A DNA stretch of 33,544 nt from Acidobacteriota bacterium (GTDB lineage Bacteria; Acidobacteriota; Terriglobia; Acidiferrales; UBA7541): NCBI GenBank assembly GCA_003224235.1, contig QHYU01000173.1, forward strand, positions 1 to 33,544, given 5' to 3'. A model generated the notes under the pieces. It did no database searches, was not told the origin of the DNA, and saw nothing but the letters and a program-made list of their open reading frames with translations. The position numbers and the translations under genes were made by a program. Shown in pieces: positions 15,807 through 23,407 of this stretch; position 1 is the stretch's first letter; every line of letters starts with the position of its first letter.

Positions 15807-17693
15807 CTAGGGGTGAACTTGCATGGTCTCACACCAGCGTTGCAGTACGAACAGGCTCCAGATGCGAGACCATCCGACCGCCGCCGACGATCGCACGTAT
15901 CGCTGCCAGAGCTGGCCTACGGATGAGGGTTCCAACACCCCTACACTCTCCAGCCGCTCCGCTGCAAACGACTGTTCGATCGTCGGACGCCAATCCCGCG
16001 TCAGCCAGCGGGCGAAAGGGAACGTGAAAGTGCGTTTCCGGCGCGCTTGCAGGTCCTGCAGCAGCTCGCTCGGCAGAAACCGCTTGGTGGCTTCGAGCAG
16101 CAGACGTTTCTGGTGGATGCGAATCGCCGACGGGATCGGGAGCAGGAACTCGACCAGGCGGTGGTCCAGGAAAACGGGCCGAACTTCCAGGCTGTGCGCC
16201 ATGCTCATAGCGTCCATATCGCGCAGCAGGCGGGGCTCAAGGTGCGTGTGAATGTCCATGAAGGCGAGTTTCTCCTTCAAATCCCGCTCCTCCACCCGCT
16301 TCGCCCAGTAGGCAAGATGGTATTCCGCCTCGGTCTGCCGGCCGTTCTCGGCGAGCGGAGGAATTAGGAGCCTTCGCAGGTCCCGCTCCAGAAACAGCAC
16401 CTTCACCGCCAGTTGCGAAGCCACAAAGGGGTCACGCCCGCCAAACAGATAGGAAAGCTTGCGCCAGCGGAAAGGCAGCGCGGTTTGATCGAGCAGCCTG
16501 CCCAAAGCTCTGGCATGCCACGGGCGCACCCACTGGGCGATTCCGGTGAAGCGCTCAAACCATGCGAGCGACTCGTAGCCTCCGAACAGTTCATCGCCGC
16601 CCTGCCCTGAGATGGCCACCTTGCAGCCGGCCTCCGCCGCCAGCCGCGAGATCCAATACGTGTTCAATCCATCCACTGTGGGCTGGTCCATGGCCCAAAC
16701 CACGTGGCTGAGATCCCGACGGATTTGCTCCGCCGGCAGCGTGACGATGCGGTGGGGAATGTCCAGGGCTCGAGCCGTCCTTTGGCTCAACTCCGATTCG
16801 TCGAACTCTTCTTCGGTAAACCCGACCGTCATCGCGGTCAGGTTTTGGGCGCCAGCCTGCCGCGCCGCGGCCGCCAGGCAAGCTGAATCAGTGCCGCCGC
16901 TGAGAAACAGCACGACGGGCACGTCAGAGACCAGATGGTGACGCATGGCATCCAGGAAGACATCGCTCAATTCCTCGGTGAGCTTTCCCGGCGGTGGAAG
17001 TGCGCCGTTGGTCGAATCCGAGCGCAGGCTCCAATAAGCCGAGGAGGTCCATTTCTGCTCTTGCCACACGGCCACATGACCGGGTTCGAGCGGCTGGATC
17101 CCCTGAATTGCCGTCCAGGGCGGCGGCACGTGCCCCAGTTGCAGGTATGCTCGCAGCCCGGCCGGGTCGAGCTTCCGCGGCAGCAGGCCGGAAGCGAGCA
17201 GGGCTTTCAACTCTGAGGCGAACAGCAGCCTGCCATGCGAAATGGCGTAGTAGAGCGGCTTGATCCCCAGCCGGTCGCGCGCCAATACCAGTTTCCGGGT
17301 GCGCGCATCCCAGATGGCAAACGCAAACATGCCACGCAACCGCTCGACGCAGCGTTCGCCGAATTCCTCGTAGAGGTGCAGGACGACCTCCGTGTCCGTG
17401 GTTGAGCGGAAGCGGTACCCGCGCTGCATCAGCATCCGTCTTAATTCGCCTGCGTTATAGCTTTCACCGTTGTAGGTGATCCAGACGCTGTGGTCCTGGT
17501 TAGCCATCGGCATGCGCCCGCGCTCGCTGAGGTCGATGATCGCGAGCCGGGTATTCACCAGCACACACTGATCGATGCACTCAACCCCGTGGCTGTCCGG
17601 ACCCCGGTGGGAGAGGGCGCCGGCCATGAGCTTTGCGGCTTCTAACAGTGCCTGCGCGGAGCCTTCAGCAACCATCCCGGCGATGCCGCACAT
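15807..17693 (-). CDS. Asparagine-synthase-type glutamine amidotransferase 2
   Basis: A 628-aa AsnB-family protein with Cys2 (MCGIAGMVAEG), HRGPDSHG, TYNGESYN and LARDRLGIKPLYY in the class II glutaminase domain. The pyrophosphate loop FLSGGTDSACLAAAA (about 263-277) and AISGQGGDELFGGYES (about 366) form the synthetase domain, followed by SLEVRPVFLDHRLVEF. The canonical SGGxDS is present, unlike AsnB-1. The ATG at 17693 is fixed by the catalytic cysteine; the open frame continues about 100 codons upstream into the Wzy-like gene, but those residues are not family-like. The start is 5 nt beyond the stop of the Wzy-like gene. Amidation of a uronic acid in the polymer is the favoured role by context; true asparagine synthesis is the alternative. 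Confidence 0.92.
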   Translation of the reverse strand: MCGIAGMVAEGSAQALLEAAKLMAGALSHRGPDSHGVECIDQCVLVNTRLAIIDLSERGRMPMANQDHSVWITYNGESYNAGELRRMLMQRGYRFRSTTDTEVVLHLYEEFGERCVERLRGMFAFAIWDARTRKLVLARDRLGIKPLYYAISHGRLLFASELKALLASGLLPRKLDPAGLRAYLQLGHVPPPWTAIQGIQPLEPGHVAVWQEQKWTSSAYWSLRSDSTNGALPPPGKLTEELSDVFLDAMRHHLVSDVPVVLFLSGGTDSACLAAAARQAGAQNLTAMTVGFTEEEFDESELSQRTARALDIPHRIVTLPAEQIRRDLSHVVWAMDQPTVDGLNTYWISRLAAEAGCKVAISGQGGDELFGGYESLAWFERFTGIAQWVRPWHARALGRLLDQTALPFRWRKLSYLFGGRDPFVASQLAVKVLFLERDLRRLLIPPLAENGRQTEAEYHLAYWAKRVEERDLKEKLAFMDIHTHLEPRLLRDMDAMSMAHSLEVRPVFLDHRLVEFLLPIPSAIRIHQKRLLLEATKRFLPSELLQDLQARRKRTFTFPFARWLTRDWRPTIEQSFAAERLESVGVLEPSSVGQLWQRYVRSSAAVGWSRIWSLFVLQRWCETMQVHP

Positions 17694-17698
17694 TGCTT

Positions 17699-19294
17699 CT
17701 ATTTGCCTCCGGTGAAGGCTATCGCGTGCCGGCTGGCCAAATCGTGCTCGGCCACTGAAACATGATGGGGAAACTGGGTTCCCAGCGTGGGCAGGCGGAA
17801 CAGGATGCCGACAAGCAGCCAGAGGTAAGCGTTCATCACAAAGTTCTGGTATGGCTGCATGCCGATGCACATGAATGGCAGCAGAACCAGAAACGCGAAC
17901 CAGAAGATACAAAGTGCCACCGGTAAGTAGGCTGTACCTTTCAGCCGCCGCACCACCCGCCAGGTAGTGAGCAATAGACTCCCTGACCATACCAGCCAGA
18001 GACTGGGACCCAAGATTCCCATTTCCACGACCAAGGCCCCAAATCCGCTCTCCACCCCCATCTTGCCGGGGGGCTCTCCCAGCAGACGCCTGACGTACTG
18101 CACACCTAGGGAGGAGGTCCCGGTCCCATAGCCGTAGGGCCAGAGGGGATTTTCAAATGCCAAAAGAAAGTTCTGGACGGGGTACCCCCATGATCTCCAG
18201 GCCAACTCGGAACTAGGACTTACGGGAGAGAGAGTCTCAGAGTAGAAGTCCCAGCGGGGGCCCACGGCCGTGGGGAAATACCAGACCACAACGGCCACGC
18301 CCAAGCCAGCCAGCAGAAGAGTTCGGCGAATGGCTTTCAACAAACGATTTGCCTGCCCCCACTTCCACGGCGCGCTCCACAGGAAACCCGCGGCCATGAC
18401 AATTGTGTTGCAAAGCGCCCACACCACCGCCGAGCGAGAGCCGCTCACCAGAATGCCGGCGGCCATTACGGCAATGGAAACAAACGCAGTTTTCCGCCCG
18501 CGGCGCGTGTGCAACAGGAAGTACCCGACGCTCCCCAGCCCCAGCAGCCAGGTCAGAACCATATACCAGCCGAACCGCCCACCGCTGACGAACACGGAAG
18601 TGGGAATAGTGACCAAGCTGCCGGAGATGGGTGCCACCCGCGTCAGTCGTCCCAGGGTTGTCAGTTCGGGCGCCAAGACCTGTGGGTTCAGGAAAGTCGG
18701 CCCCTCAATCGCCTGCACCACCCCCAGCAAGGCAATCACGCTCGCCATAACCAAATTGACGACGAGCAACCGATGTAGATCCCTCTCCGAGCGGATCAAG
18801 GCATAGCCCACAAACATCAGCGGCACGTAATAGAAATAAAGCTTCAAGCCCAGCAGCCCGTAGAGCAAGCTCGGCGAGCCCGGATTAAACATTTGCCCTA
18901 CGGCCAGCCAGAAGAACAAGCTCAGCGGAAACAGGAACGGTGGCCGGAAGGTTTCGGCCTGGCGACGCCGCAGGGCGAGAAAGAAAGACAGGTACGTCAT
19001 TCCGATGAGGACGTCCTTGCCAAAGTAAATGTACATATTGTTGCTGAGATACTTGCGTGCCAGGTCTTCGAACAGCAGCCAGACGAGGGAAAGATAGAAG
19101 CCGGAGCGCCAGTCGTTCAGGATGTTGAGGAGGATGGCCCCCCCCAGCAGTCCCAGGCCCAGCATAACCAGTTCCGTAGGCGTCCCGACCACGATCCAAC
19201 TGGTCAGTACCCAGATCGCGCCGAGTACACCCGCTGCCATGGCTAGGCCGTGCAGATGCCGCCGACTAACCGGTAGGCTGATTTTGTCGAGCAT
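17699..19294 (-). CDS. O-antigen polymerase/ligase-like polytopic membrane protein (Wzy/WaaL type)
   Basis: A 531-aa protein with about ten to twelve hydrophobic segments. Examples are LAMAAGVLGAIWVLTSWIVV, the pair around LVMLGLGLLGGAILLNIL, LFFWLAVGQMF, GLKLYFYYVPLMFVGYAL, SVIALLGVVQAI, MVLTWLLGLGSVGYFLL and WLVWSGSLLLTTW. ILVSGSRSAVVWALCNTIV matches the conserved GSRsa segment of the Wzy_C/O-antigen ligase family. The large loop before PLWPYGYGTGTSSLG resembles the periplasmic active-site loop. It would polymerise lipid-linked repeat units or ligate the glycan in the periplasm. ATG at 19294 is preceded by ACGGAGG at short spacing; a TTG at 19363 in the same frame adds an unlikely arginine-rich tail. 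AsnB-2 starts 5 nt after its stop. Confidence 0.85.
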   Translation of the reverse strand: MLDKISLPVSRRHLHGLAMAAGVLGAIWVLTSWIVVGTPTELVMLGLGLLGGAILLNILNDWRSGFYLSLVWLLFEDLARKYLSNNMYIYFGKDVLIGMTYLSFFLALRRRQAETFRPPFLFPLSLFFWLAVGQMFNPGSPSLLYGLLGLKLYFYYVPLMFVGYALIRSERDLHRLLVVNLVMASVIALLGVVQAIEGPTFLNPQVLAPELTTLGRLTRVAPISGSLVTIPTSVFVSGGRFGWYMVLTWLLGLGSVGYFLLHTRRGRKTAFVSIAVMAAGILVSGSRSAVVWALCNTIVMAAGFLWSAPWKWGQANRLLKAIRRTLLLAGLGVAVVVWYFPTAVGPRWDFYSETLSPVSPSSELAWRSWGYPVQNFLLAFENPLWPYGYGTGTSSLGVQYVRRLLGEPPGKMGVESGFGALVVEMGILGPSLWLVWSGSLLLTTWRVVRRLKGTAYLPVALCIFWFAFLVLLPFMCIGMQPYQNFVMNAYLWLLVGILFRLPTLGTQFPHHVSVAEHDLASRHAIAFTGGK

Positions 19295-19384
19295 GCGCCT
19301 CCGTTTGGAAATTGATGGCCGAGGCCGATTCCTCTCGCCCGATGGCCGCGAGCAGCGCCTCAACGTACTCGCGCGGCGGAGAAT

Positions 19385-20533
19385 TCAAAGTTTCGGCTCC
19401 GCGGGAGATACTGCGTGAGTTGGAAGCGGATCGGTCAAGAGAGCACTCTGGGGGCAATCGCTTGCCATGGTTTGGATGTAGCGCTCGGCGATGGCGTCCC
19501 AAGAGAAATGCTCCGCGTAGGCCCTCAGATTTCGTTGATGGAGCTCTCTCCACAGATCTTCTTCGGCCAGAACGCGCCTTAGGGCCTCTGCCAGCGCCTC
19601 ACGGTCGCCCTGGACGACTAACTCTACGCCGGCCTCCGTGATCGGGCCGCCGGTTTCAGAGCCGCGATAGCCGACGATCGGCAGCCCGCACGGAATCGCC
19701 GCAATTGCGCTGCTTCGCCGCGTCGAGATATGCCCCCGGACAAACAGCAGCACATCTGCTTCAGACAGAATTCGCTCGATATCCTTCGCGGGCTGAAGGC
19801 CGAGCACCGAAACTTCTACCCGCGTTCCGTCGAATTCCCGGCGCAGCATTGGCTCCGCCTCTTCCGAACCACGTCCCAGGACAACCAGACGCAAAGCTCC
19901 TACTCGGTTGCTGACGTGTTTCACCGCGTAGCCGATGTCAACGCACTCGGGGGCGATCCCGACGCCCCCGGTCACGCCAAACACGGTGACAGTTCTTGGC
20001 GTCCCTGGCCTCCGGCCATTGGATTTCGTGGAGAACCCAGCTTCCGAGATATTCGCTCCCACCGGAATAAATGTCGCCTTAGTCTGCGTGGGATTGAGCC
20101 AAGGCACCTGTTCCACGGGGACAGTCAGAATCGAGCGGTCGGCCCACCGGGAGGCCGTGCGCATCACCGCATATTGAAATGCAATGCGAAATCGGTCGAG
20201 TAACCGATGCGGCCGATCGTCGCGCACGTCATGGAACACCACCGCAGTTCTTACCCCCCGCGCTCTGAGCAGCGCGAGCACTGCAAGGACACCGAAAGGG
20301 AATCCGCGCCGCGACCAGGCCAGCGCTGTGTATTGCATCAAAACCCATTCTCCGCGCCACTTCCAGCTCTGCTTCCAGAGATTCCAGAGTTCTCGGAGCC
20401 ATCCATCTCGTTCCCAGAAAGACTCTGCAAGCTTCAATGTGACGCCACGACGGCGCAGCGCCTCCGCCAGCAGGGAACAATAGTCTCTCACGCCGTCGGT
20501 GGGCTCATCCCGCCGGCCTAAGAGCGCAACCAT
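19385..20533 (-). CDS. Family 4-like glycosyltransferase
   Basis: A 382-aa GT-B protein starting MVALLGRRDEPTDGVRDYC, with the acceptor-domain GVRDYCSLLAEALRRRGV. Donor-site features include TVTVFGVTGGVGIAPECVD, RLVVLGRGSEEAEPMLR, VEVSVLGLQPAKDIERIL, ADVLLFVRGHISTRRSS and AIPCGLPIVGYRGSETGGP. RGHISTRRSS replaces the more usual EGxxxxxxE segment, so it is a divergent member. The ATG at 20533 is chosen because homologous-looking sequence begins there; the frame stays open upstream to 20851, but that part overlaps the preceding methyltransferase and the duplicated leader. Ribosome-binding sequence is weak (CTCCGAGC). It is the second gene of the locus. Confidence 0.87.
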   Translation of the reverse strand: MVALLGRRDEPTDGVRDYCSLLAEALRRRGVTLKLAESFWERDGWLRELWNLWKQSWKWRGEWVLMQYTALAWSRRGFPFGVLAVLALLRARGVRTAVVFHDVRDDRPHRLLDRFRIAFQYAVMRTASRWADRSILTVPVEQVPWLNPTQTKATFIPVGANISEAGFSTKSNGRRPGTPRTVTVFGVTGGVGIAPECVDIGYAVKHVSNRVGALRLVVLGRGSEEAEPMLRREFDGTRVEVSVLGLQPAKDIERILSEADVLLFVRGHISTRRSSAIAAIPCGLPIVGYRGSETGGPITEAGVELVVQGDREALAEALRRVLAEEDLWRELHQRNLRAYAEHFSWDAIAERYIQTMASDCPQSALLTDPLPTHAVSPAEPKL

Positions 20534-20566
20534 GCTCGGAGCAGAATGATCCGCGTGATCCGCAGC

Positions 20567-20636
20567 TTGGGCCTTCACTCCCAAACCTCTTTTTGCCTGT
20601 GAACCGAGGATGCCCCGCGAGAAGAATATCTCAACC
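20567..20636 (-). repeat. Duplicated leader element, copy 1 (upstream of the GT4-like gene)
   Basis: About 70 nt in the 190-nt gap between the methyltransferase stop (20724) and the glycosyltransferase start (20533) closely matches 21778-21843. Shared blocks on the minus strand include GGGGCATCCTCGGT, CACAGGCAA, GAGGTTT and GGAGTGAAGGCCCAA. The element ends about 33 nt before the start codon. Differences are mostly small indels in A and G runs that do not keep one reading frame, so it looks non-coding. A short hairpin TTGGG/CCCAA around AGTGAAGG is possible. Confidence 0.7.
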
Positions 20637-20723
20637 CGTAGGCGTCCCGACGCGGCGCCGCATGGGGAGTTGTCCTGGAAGGAACGGGCCAACTTTGGGC
20701 TAAATCCAAGACTGTCCCTCGGC

Positions 20724-21755
20724 TCAGTGGTTCGGGCGTGAATGGTGCTCCGGAGGGGAGATGGGCTTCTTTCCTTTAGCATTGATTCCATTGAAGCCCA
20801 GTTTGATTTGGATCCCCTCGAGACCGGCTTCTTCGAACCACGCTCGCACATCCTCGATTCTCTGAGGGTGATCGTGAGCGGGCGACAACATGTCGAGCGC
20901 GCTCAGGATCTTCACTTCTTTGAGTTCCTCGTCGGTGTAATCAAGTTTCGGCTTATGTGAGAGTGGCCCAATAGGGATCAGAGCTGCGATGGCCTCGCCT
21001 GCGACAGGTATCTTGTAAAGTGCTTTCTTCAGCTCAAACAGCGGCGGGATGGTCCAGCGCAACACGGTGTGAAGGGTTTGGGGCTGCATCCGCCGGGCGA
21101 ATGGCCGCGCCCAGTATTTCAGCGGCGGTACGCCCTCGTGCCGCTGGTAAACATCCGCCGCGATTTCCCCGCCGCGTCGGAGAAAGGGAATCAAGCTCAT
21201 AAAGGCCTGCTTGACGTTGGGGCAATGTTGCAGCACGCCCATGCAGAAAATCTTGTCGAAGGCCTCTCGACGCAGAGGGATCTTGTAGATGCTCGCCTGA
21301 AAAATGTGAACCTTTGCCGCGTCGGTGTTGTTCTTGAAATTGGCTTCAATGGCGCTGCTCAGGTCAAAGGAGAAGACTTCAGCGCCGGTCTCCAGGGCGA
21401 TTTGGGTGAACCGGCCCATACCGCATCCGGCCTCCAGAACCCTCTGGCCTTCGAGGTGTTCGGGCCAGCCGGTCGTGGCATAGAAGCGCTCTCGGCTGAG
21501 ATCGTTCCGCATAAACTTGTCAAGCTGCAGCTTGTCGAATTGATTCCACTGGTAGCCGAGGGACGCCGCATATTCGTCGGAAGAGACGAAGCGGGGCATC
21601 GAACGCAAGATCGGGAAGGTCGCCGGGCACTGGGTGCACCTCAATTGACCTTCCTTGATCTTTCCGTTTTGAGAGCCGCCTTCCTCGCGTCGCGCTACGC
21701 GAAGCTCCGCCCCGCATTCGGGGCAAGCAAACACATCCAGCGCTTTAAGGTCCAT
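20724..21755 (-). CDS. SAM-dependent methyltransferase with N-terminal Trm112-like zinc ribbon
   Basis: A 343-aa protein, first gene of the polysaccharide locus in transcription order. Residues 1-50 form a zinc-ribbon-like module with CPECGAEL (Cys11, Cys14) and CTQCPATFPI (Cys40, Cys43). The Rossmann methyltransferase domain follows with RVLEAGCGMGRFTQIAL (105-121), an acidic VFSFDLSSAIEAN and FDKIFCMGVLQHCPN. The C-terminal part (WARPFARRMQPQTLHTVLRW and beyond) is typical of the related methyltransferases seen in glycan clusters. ATG at 21755 is preferred; a GTG at 21776 would add seven residues and touches the repeated leader. Upstream lie the second leader copy and the inverted repeat at 21865-21894. 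It may methylate a sugar or a lipid-linked intermediate; the substrate is unknown. Confidence 0.88.
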   Translation of the reverse strand: MDLKALDVFACPECGAELRVARREEGGSQNGKIKEGQLRCTQCPATFPILRSMPRFVSSDEYAASLGYQWNQFDKLQLDKFMRNDLSRERFYATTGWPEHLEGQRVLEAGCGMGRFTQIALETGAEVFSFDLSSAIEANFKNNTDAAKVHIFQASIYKIPLRREAFDKIFCMGVLQHCPNVKQAFMSLIPFLRRGGEIAADVYQRHEGVPPLKYWARPFARRMQPQTLHTVLRWTIPPLFELKKALYKIPVAGEAIAALIPIGPLSHKPKLDYTDEELKEVKILSALDMLSPAHDHPQRIEDVRAWFEEAGLEGIQIKLGFNGINAKGKKPISPPEHHSRPNH

Positions 21756-21777
21756 TTCCAGGTGTGTCCCCGGCACG

Positions 21778-21843
21778 TTGGGCCTTCACTCCAAACCTCT
21801 TGCCTGTGGACCGAGGATGCCCCCGCAAGAGACTACTGCAACC
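21778..21843 (-). repeat. Duplicated leader element, copy 2 (upstream of the first methyltransferase)
   Basis: This is the counterpart of 20567-20636, in the same orientation and ending about 23 nt before the ATG at 21755. It carries GGGGGCATCCTCGGTCCACA, GGCAAGAGGTTTGGAG and TGAAGGCCCAA in the minus-strand sense. Relative to copy 1 it has one extra G in the G-run and lacks two A and one G. Its position in front of the first gene of the locus suggests a cis-regulatory RNA or promoter-proximal element; no known riboswitch class was recognised. Confidence 0.7.
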
Positions 21844-21864
21844 TGAGAGGCAGGCCAAAGCGGC

Positions 21865-21894
21865 GTTGCAAATGAAAGTGTCGTGGATTGCAAC
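21865..21894. promoter_or_regulatory. Inverted repeat GTTGCAA-N16-TTGCAAC, candidate operator
   Basis: Two perfect 7-bp half-sites separated by 16 bp (23-bp centre spacing, close to two helical turns) lie upstream of the leader of the first polysaccharide gene and downstream of the osmC stop. The geometry suits a dimeric DNA-binding protein. No regulator gene for it was identified in the window. Confidence 0.4.
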
Positions 21895-21912
21895 CGGGCA
21901 GAATTGCCCCGG
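21894..21912 (-). terminator. Terminator-like hairpin downstream of osmC-type gene
   Basis: CCGGGCA-GAAT-TGCCCCGG forms a 7-bp GC-rich stem with one bulged G, 30 nt past the stop at 21942. No T-run follows on the minus strand, so it could be a pause or mRNA-end hairpin rather than a full intrinsic terminator. It touches the right half of the inverted repeat. Confidence 0.35.
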
Positions 21913-21941
21913 CTGCTCGGGCCGTGGGGCATGGGCCACCG

Positions 21942-22358
21942 CTACCCGCCGTCGGCGGGATTGATTTCGTAGTGGAAGGCGATGGGCGCGGTTTTGCGGA
22001 GTGTGGCGGCCACCGAGCAGTACTTGTTCTCGCTTAGCTCAATGGCGTCGCGCACCGCTTTCTCGTCGAGTTGTCCGCGCAGCTTGTAGACGATTTCCAG
22101 CTTCACCCACACCGTGGGCGGCTCTGCGGCGCGCTCGCCGCGCACCACCACCTCGAGCGATTCCAGTTTCTGGCGCTTCTTGGCGAGGATGCCGACCACG
22201 TCGGTAGCGGTGCAAGCGCCCAGGGCGACCAGCAGCATTTCCATTGGCCCGGGCGCGGCGTTCGATCCCCGGTCGGAATCGAGTGGCATGGCGTGGCCCG
22301 AAGGAGTCAGGGCGAGGAATTGCTCTTGGCCGACCCATTTGACGCGTGCAGTTTGCAT
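21942..22358 (-). CDS. OsmC/Ohr-family thiol-dependent peroxidase
   Basis: A 138-aa protein of usual OsmC length. The two redox cysteines are visible: Cys49 in LVALGACTATDV and Cys114 in SENKYCSVAATL, with Glu40 in GPMEMLLVAL near the active site. Family members reduce organic or fatty-acid hydroperoxides in the cytoplasm using a Cys disulfide cycle. The ATG at 22358 is preceded by GCGGAGGCCTG. It stands alone, 155 nt after the esterase stop and 165 nt or more before the polysaccharide genes, so it is probably not functionally part of either neighbour. YhfA-like OsmC proteins of unknown role are the closest alternative. Confidence 0.93.
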   Translation of the reverse strand: MQTARVKWVGQEQFLALTPSGHAMPLDSDRGSNAAPGPMEMLLVALGACTATDVVGILAKKRQKLESLEVVVRGERAAEPPTVWVKLEIVYKLRGQLDEKAVRDAIELSENKYCSVAATLRKTAPIAFHYEINPADGG

Positions 22359-22513
22359 CAGGCCTCCGCGAAGAAAGATTAGAAGTTGTCAGTCGAAAGT
22401 GGAAACGGAATCAGTCTAATGTCGAAAGGCAGCGAGGGGAAGAGTCAAACGGTATCGGGCTGGCAGAGTCGAAGAGTGGACAGTCACCAGTCGGGAGTTG
22501 AGCCTGTACCTGA

Positions 22514-23407
22514 CTAATGGTTTGACGGACCGAGGCCGAAGGCGCGGGAATGAAACTGGAGCGAAGCAGGCAGGTGCTCCGCGAAATAGGGCCAGTTGTG
22601 ACCGCCGGGGTAAAGGTGAAATTCGTGGGGAATGCGGCGCGACGCAAGCAGGTTGTTAAGCGCCTTGGCGCCCGCATGGAAGCCGAAATTATCCTCGGAG
22701 CCGCAATCAAAGTAGATCTTCAGTCCTGCGAGGTGAGCGGTACGCGCCAACGTAAGCGGGTTGTTGCGTTCCCAGAAGGCGCGATCGGGCGGTGAGCCGA
22801 ATACGTCGCCGAGAATTCGTAAGCTGGCAGTCTGCCCGGAATCGGCGAGCGCGACGGCGGGAAGTTTCTCGATCAGAGCGGCGCTGTGCGCGCTCACGGA
22901 TCCGAATAACTCTGGATGGCGGAAGGCCAGCCGCAGCGCGCCATATCCGCCCATCGAAATCCCTGCAATGCCGCGGAATGCGTGACCTGCTCGTGTCCGA
23001 TAGCGGTTTTCGATGAAGGGCAGAAATTCCTGCAGAAAGAAGTCCTCATAACGGCGACGGCCATCGCGCGAGTTGATGTAGAAGTTTGAATCTCCCGCTG
23101 GCGTCACGATCAAGAATTCACCGAGCTGATGTTGCTCCCAGAGGTCTTCCGTGAGATTCCACGCGCCCGAATGAAGAAACATCTGCTCGTTGTCGCCCAG
23201 GCCATGGAGAAAGTAGAGCACGGGATAGCGGCGAGTGTTTTCCCCATCGTAGCCGGGCGGTAGGAGAACGCAGTAAGCGACCGCGTGGCCCAGAATCTGG
23301 CTCCGCAGGGAAAGGCACTCGGCGCGACCCGTGGCATGCGCGGGACGCGCGAAGGCGAGACACAAAAAAACCAATGCCGCCACCCCGGCGCGCTTGAGTC
23401 TATTCAT
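22514..23407 (-). CDS. Secreted alpha/beta-hydrolase esterase (esterase D/FrmB-like)
   Basis: A 297-aa protein with a Sec signal peptide (MNRLKRAGVAALVFLCLAFA, cleavage likely after AHA at about residue 25). The hydrolase domain has YFLHGLGDNEQMFLHSGAW (oxyanion region), the nucleophile motif GISMGGYGALRL with Ser151, an acid at about Asp239 in FDCGSEDNFGFH and His270 in GGHNWPYFAEHL. This order fits the esterase D/S-formylglutathione-hydrolase and antigen-85-like fold. As an exported protein it more likely cleaves acyl esters outside the cytoplasm than formylglutathione. Its ATG overlaps the last 8 nt of the MacB-type permease gene (ATGAATAG), implying translational coupling with the transporter. 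Confidence 0.9.
   Translation of the reverse strand: MNRLKRAGVAALVFLCLAFARPAHATGRAECLSLRSQILGHAVAYCVLLPPGYDGENTRRYPVLYFLHGLGDNEQMFLHSGAWNLTEDLWEQHQLGEFLIVTPAGDSNFYINSRDGRRRYEDFFLQEFLPFIENRYRTRAGHAFRGIAGISMGGYGALRLAFRHPELFGSVSAHSAALIEKLPAVALADSGQTASLRILGDVFGSPPDRAFWERNNPLTLARTAHLAGLKIYFDCGSEDNFGFHAGAKALNNLLASRRIPHEFHLYPGGHNWPYFAEHLPASLQFHSRAFGLGPSNH

Noticed and set aside
17694-17990. About 100-codon N-terminal extension of AsnB-2
   Set aside because: The catalytic Cys must be residue 2 of the class II glutaminase domain, so translation starts at 17693; the extension overlaps the Wzy-like gene.
20567-20636. c-di-GMP (GEMM) riboswitch in the duplicated leader, suggested by CACAGGCAA
   Set aside because: The rest of the conserved GEMM core (the GACGCAAAGCC side and paired stems) is missing, so the resemblance is too short.
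20534-20851. Upstream extension of the GT4-like gene frame
   Set aside because: It overlaps the methyltransferase end and the duplicated leader, and its residues are not glycosyltransferase-like.
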